Source: Microbacterium sp. AK031
Lineage (GTDB): Bacteria > Actinomycetota > Actinomycetes > Actinomycetales > Microbacteriaceae
Direction: 5' to 3'
DNA length: 64,000 bases
NCBI RefSeq assembly: GCF_024807145.1
Contig: NZ_JANUCA010000010.1
Location: forward strand, 57,480-121,479
A model generated the notes under the pieces. The model was given only the letters and a program-made list of their open reading frames with translations, had not been told where the DNA came from and did no database searches. Shown here in pieces: positions 47,531 through 56,456 of this stretch (position 1 is its first letter; each line of letters starts with the position of its first letter). A program made the position numbers and the translations under genes.

Positions 47531-48213
47531 ACTGGATCGCCGACAACATCGGCCTCATCCTCGAACTCGCGCTCGCGCATCTCTGGCAGAGTGCGATACC
47601 GATCGTGCTCGGCTTCTTCCTGTCTTTGCCGCTGGGATGGATCGCCTGGCGATACCGGCTCGTGAGGGGCCCCGTGGTCGTCGTCACCGGTCTGCTGTAC
47701 ACGATCCCCTCCTTGGCCCTGCTCATCCTGCTGCCCGCCTTGATCGGCATCTCGACGCGCGACCCGGCGAACCTGATCATCGGTCTCACCATCTATGCGA
47801 TCGCGATCCTCGTGCGTGCGGTCGCCGACGGCCTCGACTCGGTCGATCCGGCGATCCGCCAGTCCGCGACCGCAGTAGGCTACGGAGGGTTCCGCAGGTT
47901 CTGGACGGTCGACTTCCCGCTCGCCGCTCCCGTGATCCTCGCGGGACTGCGGGTGACGGCGGTGAGCACCATCTCGTTGGCCACCGTCGGGATCCTCGTC
48001 GGAGTCGAGAACCTCGGCTACCTGTTCACGAACGGCCTGCAGAGGCGGATCATCGCCGAGGTGTTCGCCGGGGTTATCGCCGTCGTCGTGATCGCTCTCA
48101 TGATCGACCTCCTGCTGCTGCTCGCCGGGCGCGCACTCATGCCGTGGACGCGGGCGATCAGGACGCCGTCCGCCGACCGTCGGCCTGTCCGTATCCTCAG
48201 GGCTGCCGCATGA
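47527..48213 (+). CDS. Osmoprotectant ABC transporter permease, first
   Basis: Protein of 228 aa starting at GTG inside the ATPase stop (GTGA overlap). It has five to six helices and the QAT-family segments LSLPLGWIAWRYRLVRG, TGLLYTIPSLALLILLP and EAA-like FWTVDFPLAAPVILAGLR. OpuCB/OpuCD-type subunit. The basic C-terminal tail is short. Confidence 0.9.
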   Translation: MNWIADNIGLILELALAHLWQSAIPIVLGFFLSLPLGWIAWRYRLVRGPVVVVTGLLYTIPSLALLILLPALIGISTRDPANLIIGLTIYAIAILVRAVADGLDSVDPAIRQSATAVGYGGFRRFWTVDFPLAAPVILAGLRVTAVSTISLATVGILVGVENLGYLFTNGLQRRIIAEVFAGVIAVVVIALMIDLLLLLAGRALMPWTRAIRTPSADRRPVRILRAAA

Positions 48214-48950
48214 ATCTGTTCGCCGAGGCTCTCGCCTGGCTGTTCTCCCCAGAGCGGCTGGAAGGCCAGTACGCCCTGCCCGTGCTCCTCGGCCAGCATC
48301 TGTTCTACACGGTCATCTCGGTGCTGATCGCGGCGGTCATCGCAGTGCCGGCAGGCTGGCTCATCGGTCACACCGGTCGCGGACGCGAGGTGGCGGTGGC
48401 GATCTCCGGTGCGGCACGCGCCGTGCCGTCGTTCGGCCTCATGGTGCTGCTCGTGCTGCTCCTCGGTGTACTGCGCGTGCCGGAGGCTGCGACCATCACT
48501 TTCGTGCTGCTCGCGATCCCGTCGCTGCTCGCCGGCGCATACACCGGTCTCGAAGCCGTCGACCGTCGGGTGATCGATGCCGCTCGCGCGACCGGGATGA
48601 CCGAGTGGCAGATCTTCTGGAAGGTCGAAGTGCCGCTCGGACTCCCATTGCTCGTCGGTGGCCTGCGTGCGGCGACGCTCCAGGTGATCGCGACGGTCAC
48701 GATCGCCGCCTATGTGAACCTGGGCGGTCTCGGCTGGCCGATCATCCAGGGAATTCCGTTGCGCCGGTTCGACCAGGTGCTCGGTGGCGCCATCCTCGTC
48801 GCCGTGCTCGCACTGCTCGCCGACCTGCTTCTCGCGCTCGCGCAGCGTGCCGCTGTTCCCGCGGGCATCCGCGTCGCCACGCCCCATTCCCCGCGCGCCG
48901 CTCGTCGCACGGCCCGCCGCGCGGCATCGGCCGCAGCCTCCACGACTTGA
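48210..48950 (+). CDS. Osmoprotectant ABC transporter permease, second
   Basis: Protein of 246 aa, ATGA overlap with the first permease. Segments include AGWLIGHTGRGREVAVAISG, RAVPSFGLMVLLVLL and FWKVEVPLGLPLLVGGLRAA. The C-terminal tail is Ala/Arg-rich. A heterodimer with the preceding permease is the usual arrangement. Confidence 0.9.
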   Translation: MNLFAEALAWLFSPERLEGQYALPVLLGQHLFYTVISVLIAAVIAVPAGWLIGHTGRGREVAVAISGAARAVPSFGLMVLLVLLLGVLRVPEAATITFVLLAIPSLLAGAYTGLEAVDRRVIDAARATGMTEWQIFWKVEVPLGLPLLVGGLRAATLQVIATVTIAAYVNLGGLGWPIIQGIPLRRFDQVLGGAILVAVLALLADLLLALAQRAAVPAGIRVATPHSPRAARRTARRAASAAASTT

Positions 48951-48978
48951 CCAGAACTCCCCACCAGAGAGGAACATC

Positions 48979-49899
48979 ATGTTCACCGCACGAAAGTCAC
49001 GCATCGCCCTCATCGGCGGCATCGGGCTCGCAGCCTCGCTCGTGCTCGCCGGCTGCGCCAGCAGCAACCCGCTGGACACCCAGACCGAAGAGGGTGGCGA
49101 GAGCGCCGGCTCCGACACGATCGTCATCGGTTCGCAGGCCTATTACTCGAACGAGATCATCGCCGAGATCTACGCCCAGGCACTGGAGAACGCCGGCTTC
49201 GACGTTGACAAGCAGTTCAACATCGGTCAGCGCGACGCCTACATGCCCGAGCTGGAGTCCGGCGCGATCGATCTGTTCCCCGAGTACACCGGCAACCTGC
49301 TGGAGTTCTACGACGATGCGGCCGACGTCACCAGCCCGGAGGACGTGTACGCGGCCCTCCAGGAGGCGCTGCCCGAGGGCCTGACCGCGCTCGACTACGC
49401 CGAGGCCAGCGATCAGGACACCTACACGGTGACCAAGGAGTTCGCCGAGGCGAACAACCTCACCACGATCGCCGACCTGGCGAACGTCAGCGAGAAGCCA
49501 ACGATCGGTGCTGCACCTGAGTTCGAGCAGCGTCCGTACGGACCTGCAGGCGTCAAGGACGTCTACGGCGTCGACCTCACCTTCTCGGCCACGGGCGACA
49601 CCACGCTGGAGTCGCTGCTGGCCGGTGAGATCCAGGTCGCCGACATCTACACCGCAGACCCGGCGTTCGAGACCGAGGAGATCGTCGCACTGGAAGACCC
49701 GGAGAACCTCATCCTCGCCTCGAACGTGGTGCCGATCGCCTCGAGCGATATCGCCGATGAGGTCGCCGACGTCATCAACGCGGTCAGCGCCGCACTCGGT
49801 GCCGATGACCTCGTCGCGCTGGGCGTGCAGAGCACCGTTGAGCAGATGTCGCCGGAGGACATCGCCACGCAGTGGCTGACGGACAACGATCTGATCTGA
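48979..49899 (+). CDS. Osmoprotectant-binding lipoprotein (OpuCC/QAT-type)
   Basis: Protein of 306 aa, with GAGAGGAAC before ATG 48979. The signal peptide ends in lipobox VLAGCASS. The mature part is a glycine-betaine/carnitine/choline-type binding protein (IVIGSQAYYSNEIIAEIYAQ, SGAIDLFPEYTGNLLEFY, ATGDTTLESLLAGEIQVADIYT). It supplies compatible solutes to the transporter. A strong terminator follows 12 bp after the stop. Confidence 0.92.
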   Translation: MFTARKSRIALIGGIGLAASLVLAGCASSNPLDTQTEEGGESAGSDTIVIGSQAYYSNEIIAEIYAQALENAGFDVDKQFNIGQRDAYMPELESGAIDLFPEYTGNLLEFYDDAADVTSPEDVYAALQEALPEGLTALDYAEASDQDTYTVTKEFAEANNLTTIADLANVSEKPTIGAAPEFEQRPYGPAGVKDVYGVDLTFSATGDTTLESLLAGEIQVADIYTADPAFETEEIVALEDPENLILASNVVPIASSDIADEVADVINAVSAALGADDLVALGVQSTVEQMSPEDIATQWLTDNDLI

Positions 49900-49910
49900 T
49901 CGAACTGACC

Positions 49911-49944
49911 AAGGGGCCTTCCGATCGTCGTCGGAAGGCCCCTT
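49911..49944 (+). terminator. Intrinsic terminator of osmoprotectant operon
   Basis: AAGGGGCCTTCCGA (49911-49924) and TCGGAAGGCCCCTT (49931-49944) form a perfect 14-bp stem with a 6-base loop, starting 12 bp after the operon's last stop. The A/T ends of the stem supply a short T stretch. The inverted repeat would stop transcription from the right strand as well. Confidence 0.85.
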
Positions 49945-50003
49945 CAGCGTGCGAGGAGCGGACGGCCTGAGACAATGGAGCCCATGGCAATGGACTCACG
50001 CGC

Positions 50004-50369
50004 ATGATCTCGAAGCGCGATCTCGCCCACCGGCTCGACATCCCCCTGGAGATGGCCGAGCGGCACGGCCTCGGCGACGGTGTGAGCGAGGCCGAGTTCG
50101 CGGCGCTCGAGAACGATCCGCCGGCGTGGCTCATCCAGTCCAGGGCGAACCGCAAGAAGGGCGCGCGCCCGGTCTGGGCGACGCTCACCTGCGATGTGTG
50201 CGGCTACACCGAAACGGCCAGACCCAAGAAGTGGTGGCCGGAGTTCACGTATCTGATCTGCGGGCACCACTCGCTCGACGAACTCCCTAAGCCCGCGTCC
50301 GGACACCACCGCGGTGAGTTCGAGGGCGTCGGAAGCCGCTTCATCGGCATCGTCGACCAGTCTCTCTAG
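50004..50369 (+). CDS. Small zinc-ribbon-like protein of unknown function
   Basis: Protein of 121 aa. The N-terminal ~55 residues are helical (ISKRDLAHRLDIPLEMAERHGLG, quoted by its ends ISKRDLAHRLD and AERHGLG). C63-x2-C66 in CDVCGY and C86-G-H88-H89 suggest a zinc site. PARRPKKWWPEF-like ARPKKWWPEFTYLICGHH lies between them. I do not recognise the family. Starts earlier in the same region hit a stop (ATG at 49984), so 50004 is chosen. Its stop overlaps that of the convergent AI-2E-type gene by four bases (CTAG). Confidence 0.65.
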   Translation: MISKRDLAHRLDIPLEMAERHGLGDGVSEAEFAALENDPPAWLIQSRANRKKGARPVWATLTCDVCGYTETARPKKWWPEFTYLICGHHSLDELPKPASGHHRGEFEGVGSRFIGIVDQSL

Positions 50370-51601
50370 ACCCTCGAGTCCTGCCGCGGGATCCAGATCT
50401 TCTTGATGATGATCAGGATGGATGCCGCGACCGGCACGGCCACGAGCGCTCCGAGCAGTCCGAGCAGGGTGCCTCCGACGAGAGCGCCGATGACGACCAG
50501 GGAACCGGGGATCGAGATCGCCCGGTTCATGACCTTCGGCGTCAGGAAGTACGACTCCACCTGCATGTAGATGAGGTAGACGACCGCGAACACCAGCGCG
50601 AAGATGATGTTGTCGCCGAACAGCGCGATCCCCGTGCCGATCACCCAGAACAGCAAGGGTCCGACGAGCGGGATCAGCGTGATGAGGAAGGCGACGACGG
50701 CGAGCAGCAGCGGGAATGGCAGGCTGAGCACCGTGTACAGGATCAGCACGAGGACCGCGTTCATGAATGCCAGCGTCACCATGCCCATGACGTAGCCGCC
50801 GACGGAGTCGGTGATCTCGGTGCTGATGATGTCTGCGTTCGCACGGTCGCGCGCCGGCACGAGGCGGAGCATCGCCCGCTTCATGCCGGGGAGTGTCGCT
50901 ACGAAGTAGATGACGAGCACCAGGACGATGACGGCCCCGGAGATGCCGTTTGCGATGGATGCCCCGACCTGAAGAGCACCGCCGCCGATCGCGGCGATGT
51001 TGCCCGGGTCGGTGAGAAAGCCCTGCACGTCGCTGACAAGGGTTTGGAACTGCTCGCCGAACTGGCCTTCCAGCGTGGTGTAGATATCACTGGTCTGGAA
51101 GTCCGAGATCATTCCGGGGACATCTTTGACGAAGCTCGTGATCTGCGCCACGACCACCGGGACGATGGCCCAGATGACCAGGCCCAGCGCGATGACGAGG
51201 CCGAAGAGCACGATCACGACGCCCCACCCGCGGTTCAGTCCTCGTCTCTCGAGGAAGCGGACAGCAGGGTCAAGCCCCAGGGCGGCGAACAGCGCGAGCG
51301 CGATGTAGATGATGACGGTCGACAGATTCGACAACGCGAGTCCGAGCAGGATAGCGGCGAGACCGCCGAGCGTGACGAGGAACCCGAAGCCGAACGGCCG
51401 CTCTATACGCGTCCAGAACGAACGGCTCGACAGCACCGGTTCGATGACGGGCTTGGTCTTGACCTCCGGGGCTGCGGGAGGTTCGGTCTCGGCGGCTTTC
51501 GACGTCTCGGGCTTCACCTTCGCCGCGGCCGCGGTCCGCCGGGTGACGGGCGCCTCGTCAGCTGTCGTGTCGTCGTCTGCCGCAGGCTCATCGGTGCTCA
51601 T
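50366..51601 (-). CDS. AI-2E/TqsA-family permease
   Basis: Protein of 411 aa. Residues 1-55 are an acidic/Ala-rich cytoplasmic lead. About eight helices follow, with family segments ALFAALGLDPAVRFLERRGL, IPLVGPLLFWVIGTGIAL and QVESYFLTPKVMNRAISIPG. Members export autoinducer-2 in some bacteria or act as Na+/H+ or unknown transporters in others. No LuxS-type gene is nearby. Function in transport only is supported. Confidence 0.87.
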   Translation of the reverse strand: MSTDEPAADDDTTADEAPVTRRTAAAAKVKPETSKAAETEPPAAPEVKTKPVIEPVLSSRSFWTRIERPFGFGFLVTLGGLAAILLGLALSNLSTVIIYIALALFAALGLDPAVRFLERRGLNRGWGVVIVLFGLVIALGLVIWAIVPVVVAQITSFVKDVPGMISDFQTSDIYTTLEGQFGEQFQTLVSDVQGFLTDPGNIAAIGGGALQVGASIANGISGAVIVLVLVIYFVATLPGMKRAMLRLVPARDRANADIISTEITDSVGGYVMGMVTLAFMNAVLVLILYTVLSLPFPLLLAVVAFLITLIPLVGPLLFWVIGTGIALFGDNIIFALVFAVVYLIYMQVESYFLTPKVMNRAISIPGSLVVIGALVGGTLLGLLGALVAVPVAASILIIIKKIWIPRQDSRV

Positions 51602-51692
51602 GCGCCCACTCTAAGGCGTGACTGTCGGCCCGACGGGAGCCGCTCGCCGAGCCCGTCGCGATATCGTCGTACCTGCGACCAGGAGGAGACAC

Positions 51693-51992
51693 ATGACCGA
51701 CGCAGAAGATGCCCGCGCAGAGCTGCTGCGACTGCGCGGCAGCATCGACAACATCGACGCCGCGCTCATCTACATGCTCGCCGAGCGGTTCCGCGCGACG
51801 CAGCAGGTCGGCATCCTCAAGGCGGAGCACGAGATGCCGGCATCCGATCCGAATCGGGAAGAGCAGCAGGTGGCACGTCTGCGCGCCCTCGCCGAGGAAG
51901 CGCACCTCGACCCCGAGTTCGCCGAGAAGTGGTTCAACTTCGTCGTCGCGGAAGTCATCCGCCACCACACCGAGGCCAAAGAGGGGCGCTGA
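51693..51992 (+). CDS. Chorismate mutase (AroQ type)
   Basis: Protein of 99 aa, AGGAGGAG eight bases before ATG 51693. The AroQ helix pattern is clear: LRLRGSIDNIDAALIYMLAERF, then TQQVGILKAEHEMPASDPNREEQQ and a last helix. It rearranges chorismate to prephenate for Phe/Tyr synthesis. A stand-alone monofunctional form as in many Actinobacteria. Next gene starts 4 bp later, so the two are probably coupled. Confidence 0.85.
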   Translation: MTDAEDARAELLRLRGSIDNIDAALIYMLAERFRATQQVGILKAEHEMPASDPNREEQQVARLRALAEEAHLDPEFAEKWFNFVVAEVIRHHTEAKEGR

Positions 51993-51996
51993 TCGG

Positions 51997-53061
51997 ATGC
52001 GCGGGCCGGCGACTGAAGACAGAAATGCGCGTTTCCGTCTCGGGGTCATCGGTCACGGCATGTGGCCGTCCACATACCTCATCCCCGGCGCGCGGCACTT
52101 GCGGGATGTCGACGTCGTCGCCGTGTGCGGGCGTGACTCCGCGCGGGCAGCCGCCTTCGCGGCGGCGCAGGGAATCCCGCATTCCTACGACTCGATCGAG
52201 CGGATGCTGACGGTCGAGGATCTCGACGGGGCCATCATCGCGACCCCTCCGGGTCAGCACGAGGAAGCGGCGCGTATCGTCTCGGGCTTCAGAGCAGCCG
52301 TGCTCTGCGAGAAGCCTCTCGCACTGGACGTGGAGAGCGCACGCCGCATCCGTGATCTGCTCGTGGACAGGCCGGCACTCACGGGTTTCACACTGCGATG
52401 GCAGCCGTTGTTCCAGGAACTGCGCGAGACCATCGGCTCGGGCGTCATCGGTGCGGTGCGGCACGTGCGCATCCGCTATCTCCAGTCCTCGGCCGCGACG
52501 CCGGCGCGCGGGTGGGACTGGCATTTCGACGCGGCCGACGAGCCGCTCGGTGTCGTCTCCGACCTCGGACCGCACGCCATCGATCTCGTGCGATGGATGG
52601 TCGGCGATGTGACCCAGGTCACTGCGTTCGCGCGGACGACGATCGCCGAGCGAGTGGACCCGGAAGGTCGACGCCGTCCGGTCACCAACCACGACGATGC
52701 GGACGTGCAGCTGACCGCGGCGTCGGGCGCGACCGTCTCGTTGACGATCAGCCGCGTCGCCCCGAACACCGGGGTGCCCGGCGGGATCACGATCGAGGTT
52801 CTCGGTGCCGAAGGGTGGATCCGAACGGACTCCAACGAGGCGGATATCGTCAGCGGCACAGCATCCGGAATCCACCGGCGTCCGGCGCCAGCGATGTCGC
52901 TGACGGACGGCGCCGGCGCGCAGATCAGAGACTTCGTCGACTCCGCCCGGGGAGAACCCCGGGCGGAGTTGCCGAGCATCGACGACGGCTATCAGGCGCA
53001 GCGCGTGATGGACGCCATCGCGCAGTCGCTGAGCAGACGCGAGAGCGTCACTCTCACCTGA
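51997..53061 (+). CDS. Gfo/Idh/MocA-family oxidoreductase
   Basis: Protein of 354 aa starting at ATG 51997. Rossmann motif LGVIGHGMWPSTYLIPGA, catalytic EKP in VLCEKPLALD, and SDLGPHAIDLVRWMVG in the second domain. Members oxidise sugars or inositols with NAD(P). It sits four bases after the chorismate mutase stop and converges on the sugar ABC permease gene (5-bp gap), so it may serve the neighbouring sugar locus. Substrate unknown. Confidence 0.88.
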   Translation: MRGPATEDRNARFRLGVIGHGMWPSTYLIPGARHLRDVDVVAVCGRDSARAAAFAAAQGIPHSYDSIERMLTVEDLDGAIIATPPGQHEEAARIVSGFRAAVLCEKPLALDVESARRIRDLLVDRPALTGFTLRWQPLFQELRETIGSGVIGAVRHVRIRYLQSSAATPARGWDWHFDAADEPLGVVSDLGPHAIDLVRWMVGDVTQVTAFARTTIAERVDPEGRRRPVTNHDDADVQLTAASGATVSLTISRVAPNTGVPGGITIEVLGAEGWIRTDSNEADIVSGTASGIHRRPAPAMSLTDGAGAQIRDFVDSARGEPRAELPSIDDGYQAQRVMDAIAQSLSRRESVTLT

Positions 53062-53066
53062 GTCCG

Positions 53067-53969
53067 CTACTTCGAAGTGCCCTGCGACACCGACCCCTGC
53101 AATTGGCGCTGGAAGAAGATGTACACGATCAACACCGGAACGATCGTGATGATCACCGCAGCGAACATCTCACCGAAGTCGAGCGCGTAGCCCGCTGACG
53201 AGGCGTACGACGCCATGCCCTGGGAGAGCACGTACTTGCTGCGATCCGTGTTCAACGAGATCGGCAGCAGGAACTGGTTCCACAGGCCCAGGAAGTTCAT
53301 GATCGCCACCGCGGCCATTCCCGGCCTCGCCATGGGCAGCATGACTTGGAAGAAGGTGCGCCACTCGCTCGCGCCGTCGACGTATGCGGCCTCCTGAATC
53401 TCGTACGGCAGCGACTTGAAGAATGAGAAGAGGAAGAACACCGTGAACGGCAGCGCGAATGCGACGTACGTGATGATCAGGCCGGGCAGCGTGTTCAGCA
53501 GCCCCATGCCCTGCAGGATGAAGAACAGCGGGACGATGGCGAGGAACACCGGGAAGGTGAGTCCGGCGAGCATCAAGTAGTAGATCACTCGACTGCCCGG
53601 CACTGAGAACCGCGCCAGCACGTAGGCGCACATGGCGCCGAGCACCATCACCAGTACGAGCGAGACACCGACGACGATGACGGTGTTGATGAACATGCCG
53701 CCGAAGTTGTTCCCCACCCAGGCGCTGACGTAGTTGTTGAAGTTCCACTCAGCGGGCAGGCCGAACGGCGATGCGAAGATCTCCTTCGTGTTCTTGAACG
53801 AGCCGAGCAGGGTCCACAGCAACGGCAGGATCACGACGATCGACCAAATGATCAGGACGACGTGGGAGGCGCCGCCGACGGCCTTGTCGCTCGTGGTGGA
53901 CTTCGTGGTCGTCGGCCGAGTCTTTGATTTCAGATCGACCGTGACTGCGGCCCGTGTGTCGAGGGTCAT
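53067..53969 (-). CDS. Carbohydrate ABC transporter permease, MalG type
   Basis: Protein of 300 aa with six helices. The EAA loop is EIQEAAYVDGASEWRTFFQVMLPMARPG. Last gene of the minus-strand sugar operon, with an ATGA overlap with the preceding permease. It ends QRQLQGSVSQGTSK, the usual C-terminus of this subunit. The system should use a shared MsiK-type ATPase, since none is encoded here. Confidence 0.93.
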   Translation of the reverse strand: MTLDTRAAVTVDLKSKTRPTTTKSTTSDKAVGGASHVVLIIWSIVVILPLLWTLLGSFKNTKEIFASPFGLPAEWNFNNYVSAWVGNNFGGMFINTVIVVGVSLVLVMVLGAMCAYVLARFSVPGSRVIYYLMLAGLTFPVFLAIVPLFFILQGMGLLNTLPGLIITYVAFALPFTVFFLFSFFKSLPYEIQEAAYVDGASEWRTFFQVMLPMARPGMAAVAIMNFLGLWNQFLLPISLNTDRSKYVLSQGMASYASSAGYALDFGEMFAAVIITIVPVLIVYIFFQRQLQGSVSQGTSK

Positions 53970-54991
53970 GACCGTCCTCCTTCATCCTTGCCGCCGATGA
54001 GGCGGAACGCGCCGATCACGATCGCTGCGAACAGCAGGGTGATCACGGCGAGCACCACGCCCATCGCACTCGCCAGGCCGAACTGGCCCTTTTCGAACGC
54101 CGTGCGGAAAAGATACTGGCTCATCACGAGTGTGCTGTTGCTCGGGCCGCCCGAGGAATTGAGCCCCACCATGTAGACGAAAGCATCCAATGCCAGGATG
54201 CCGAGGTAGATGTAGGCCGTCTGCACGTTGTCGCGGATCTGCGGAAGGACGATCGCGGTGACGGTGCGGAACCGGCCAGCGCCGTCGATGCGTGCGGCTT
54301 CGAGGGTCTCGCCTGGGATGCCCTTGATCGCAGCGATGAACAGCACCATGTAGAAACCGACCATGCTCCAGACGATGACGAAGATCGTCGCTCCCATGGC
54401 CGTGCGTGCGTCACCCAGCCATGCGAAGTCGTTGTTGTCGATCCCGACCGCGGCGAGAAGACCGTTCAGCAGACCACTCGGTGAATAGATCAGGTTCCAC
54501 AGGATCGCGATCACGATCGCCGGGATGACGTACGGGAAGAACGACACCACCCTGTAGAAACTCGAGCCCTTCAGCCCGCGCACCTGACCGTGACTCGGGC
54601 CACCGACGGTGATCATGCTCGCGAAGATCATGGCGATCACGATCGTGATCAGCGGAACGAAGATCGCCAGCACGAGGTTGTTCCCCATGGCCTGCAAGAA
54701 CGTCGGGTCCTGGAACAGTTTTACGAAGTTGTCGACACCGACGAAGTCCATGTTGGGCGAGAAGCCGGTCCAGTTCGTCATCGCGTAGTACACGGCCTGG
54801 ATGAACGGCGAGATGACGAAGATCAGGAAGATCGCGACCGGAAGCCCGAGGAACACCAGCAGGAACGACGCGTAGTCGAACGTCATCTTGCGGCGCAGCC
54901 CCGCGCGGGGCGCCTTGCGGCGACCCGCGCGGGCGGTGACGACGGCGGTGGTGTCCAGCGCCGCGTCGAGGCCAGGAGCGCTGAGGCTCAC
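53966..54991 (-). CDS. Carbohydrate ABC transporter permease, MalF type
   Basis: Protein of 341 aa from a GTG in an overlap with the binding-protein stop. Six helices; EAA-type loop GIPGETLEAARIDGAGRFRTVTAIVLP. A variable N-terminal cytoplasmic lead (about 30 residues) is Ala/Arg-rich. Its NWTGFSPNMDFVGVDNFVKLF stretch is standard for CUT1 permeases. Confidence 0.93.
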   Translation of the reverse strand: MSLSAPGLDAALDTTAVVTARAGRRKAPRAGLRRKMTFDYASFLLVFLGLPVAIFLIFVISPFIQAVYYAMTNWTGFSPNMDFVGVDNFVKLFQDPTFLQAMGNNLVLAIFVPLITIVIAMIFASMITVGGPSHGQVRGLKGSSFYRVVSFFPYVIPAIVIAILWNLIYSPSGLLNGLLAAVGIDNNDFAWLGDARTAMGATIFVIVWSMVGFYMVLFIAAIKGIPGETLEAARIDGAGRFRTVTAIVLPQIRDNVQTAYIYLGILALDAFVYMVGLNSSGGPSNSTLVMSQYLFRTAFEKGQFGLASAMGVVLAVITLLFAAIVIGAFRLIGGKDEGGRS

Positions 54992-56406
54992 TTGATCTCG
55001 ATCTTCTCGATGGAACTGTCGTTGCGGATCTTGTCGGTCAGGTCCTGCAACTGCTTGGTGATGTCCGCGACCGTCATCTTGCCGTCGAGGAACGAGTTCC
55101 AGATCGGCAGCTGGTCGCTGTTCATGCCGTACAGGTTGAATGACTGGATCGTGAACATACCGGATCCGGCCGCCGCGATCATCTCGACCTGCGACACGAG
55201 CGCGGTCGAACCGAATCCGTCCTCGGGGACGATGTCCTTGACGACGGTCGGGGCGAGCTTCTCCTTCGAGAAGGCGGACGCAGCCTCCTTCGAGAGCATC
55301 GTGCGCAGCAGCTCCTTACCGCCGGACGGGTTCTTCGCCTTCGACGGTACGACGAACGGCTCGCCAGCCTCTGCCCGCATGAAGCCCTCCGGCGTGGTGG
55401 CCTTGTCGTCGAGGGGCATCTCGCGCACGCCCATCATCTGGAAGTTCTCCGCCGTCGTCTTCTTCATCTCGTTCTCGATCCACGAGCCAGAAGGGTAGAG
55501 CAGCGCCTCCTGATCGAGGCTCCACTGCGACTGGGCCTGCGTGAACTGCGTGCCACCGCCGCCCGGCTTGACGTAGCCGGCCGCGATGAGTTCGTGCAGG
55601 ATCGTGAGGATGGACTGCAGTGTCGGGTGCGACCAGCATCCTTCTTCGAGGTTTTCCAGCGGCAGGCGCACGTCGTCACCGGACTGGATGATGGCAGAGT
55701 CGACGACGAACGTCTGGTAATACGTCGCCGCTTCCTTGCCCCAGAGGAACAGGTACTTGCCCTGTGCCTTCGCAGCCTCGCCGAGGGCCTTCAGGTCCTG
55801 CCAGGTCTTCGGCGGTTCCCATCCGTTGTCCTTGAACAGGCTGCCCGAGTACCACAGGCCGTACGTGGTGAACACGTAGTTGATGGCCGCGAACTTGTCA
55901 CCGAAGGTGCCGGGCGCCTTCACGCCGTCGAACAGGGTGTCAGCGATCTTCTTGCCCTCGAGGTTCTCGGACTCGAGCACTTCGCTGAGGTCTTCGAGCT
56001 GGTCGAGGATCGTGTTCCAGCCGATGGAGTTCGCGCCAGAGTTGTCGACGAGGTCCGGCGGGTTGCCGCCGACGAAGCGCGGCTGCAGCTCCTGCGCGAT
56101 CTTGGTGGAGGCGGAGACCTTGGCGGTGACGCCGTCGAGCCCCTTGTTGCCCGCCATGATCTTGGCAGCGTTCTCGACGTAGTCGACGCCGTAGCCGCCG
56201 TCGAAGATCACCGCGTCGACCTCGGTGTTGGCGGCGACGCCGAACGGGTTGTCCGAGGTGACTTCACCCTTGGGGCCGGCGTCGCCGCCGCCTCCGCCGG
56301 GTGCTGCGCAGGATGCGAGGGACATGCCAAATGGCAGCAGCAGCGCCGTCGCTGCCGCGCCGCGCAACAGGTTGCGACGGCTGATGGAGGATTGTGTGAT
56401 TTCCAT
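54988..56406 (-). CDS. Sugar-binding lipoprotein, NgcE-like
   Basis: Protein of 472 aa from the ATG at 56406, with AAAGG seven bases before. The signal peptide has a twin-arginine-like SRRNLLRG and lipobox SLASCAAP, so a Tat-exported lipoprotein is likely. The mature part resembles CUT1 solute-binding proteins of the NgcE type (N-acetylglucosamine/diacetylchitobiose): SANxIGWNTILDQLEDLSEVL-like SIGWNTILDQLEDLSEVL and WSLDQEALLYPSGSWIENEM. With the surrounding genes, an amino sugar or its short oligomer is the probable ligand. Confidence 0.85.
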   Translation of the reverse strand: MEITQSSISRRNLLRGAAATALLLPFGMSLASCAAPGGGGGDAGPKGEVTSDNPFGVAANTEVDAVIFDGGYGVDYVENAAKIMAGNKGLDGVTAKVSASTKIAQELQPRFVGGNPPDLVDNSGANSIGWNTILDQLEDLSEVLESENLEGKKIADTLFDGVKAPGTFGDKFAAINYVFTTYGLWYSGSLFKDNGWEPPKTWQDLKALGEAAKAQGKYLFLWGKEAATYYQTFVVDSAIIQSGDDVRLPLENLEEGCWSHPTLQSILTILHELIAAGYVKPGGGGTQFTQAQSQWSLDQEALLYPSGSWIENEMKKTTAENFQMMGVREMPLDDKATTPEGFMRAEAGEPFVVPSKAKNPSGGKELLRTMLSKEAASAFSKEKLAPTVVKDIVPEDGFGSTALVSQVEMIAAAGSGMFTIQSFNLYGMNSDQLPIWNSFLDGKMTVADITKQLQDLTDKIRNDSSIEKIEIK

Positions 56407-56456
56407 CTTCGTACCTTTCGTTGTGGTGTTCGGGTTCTTGGTGAGTCGGGATCGGG

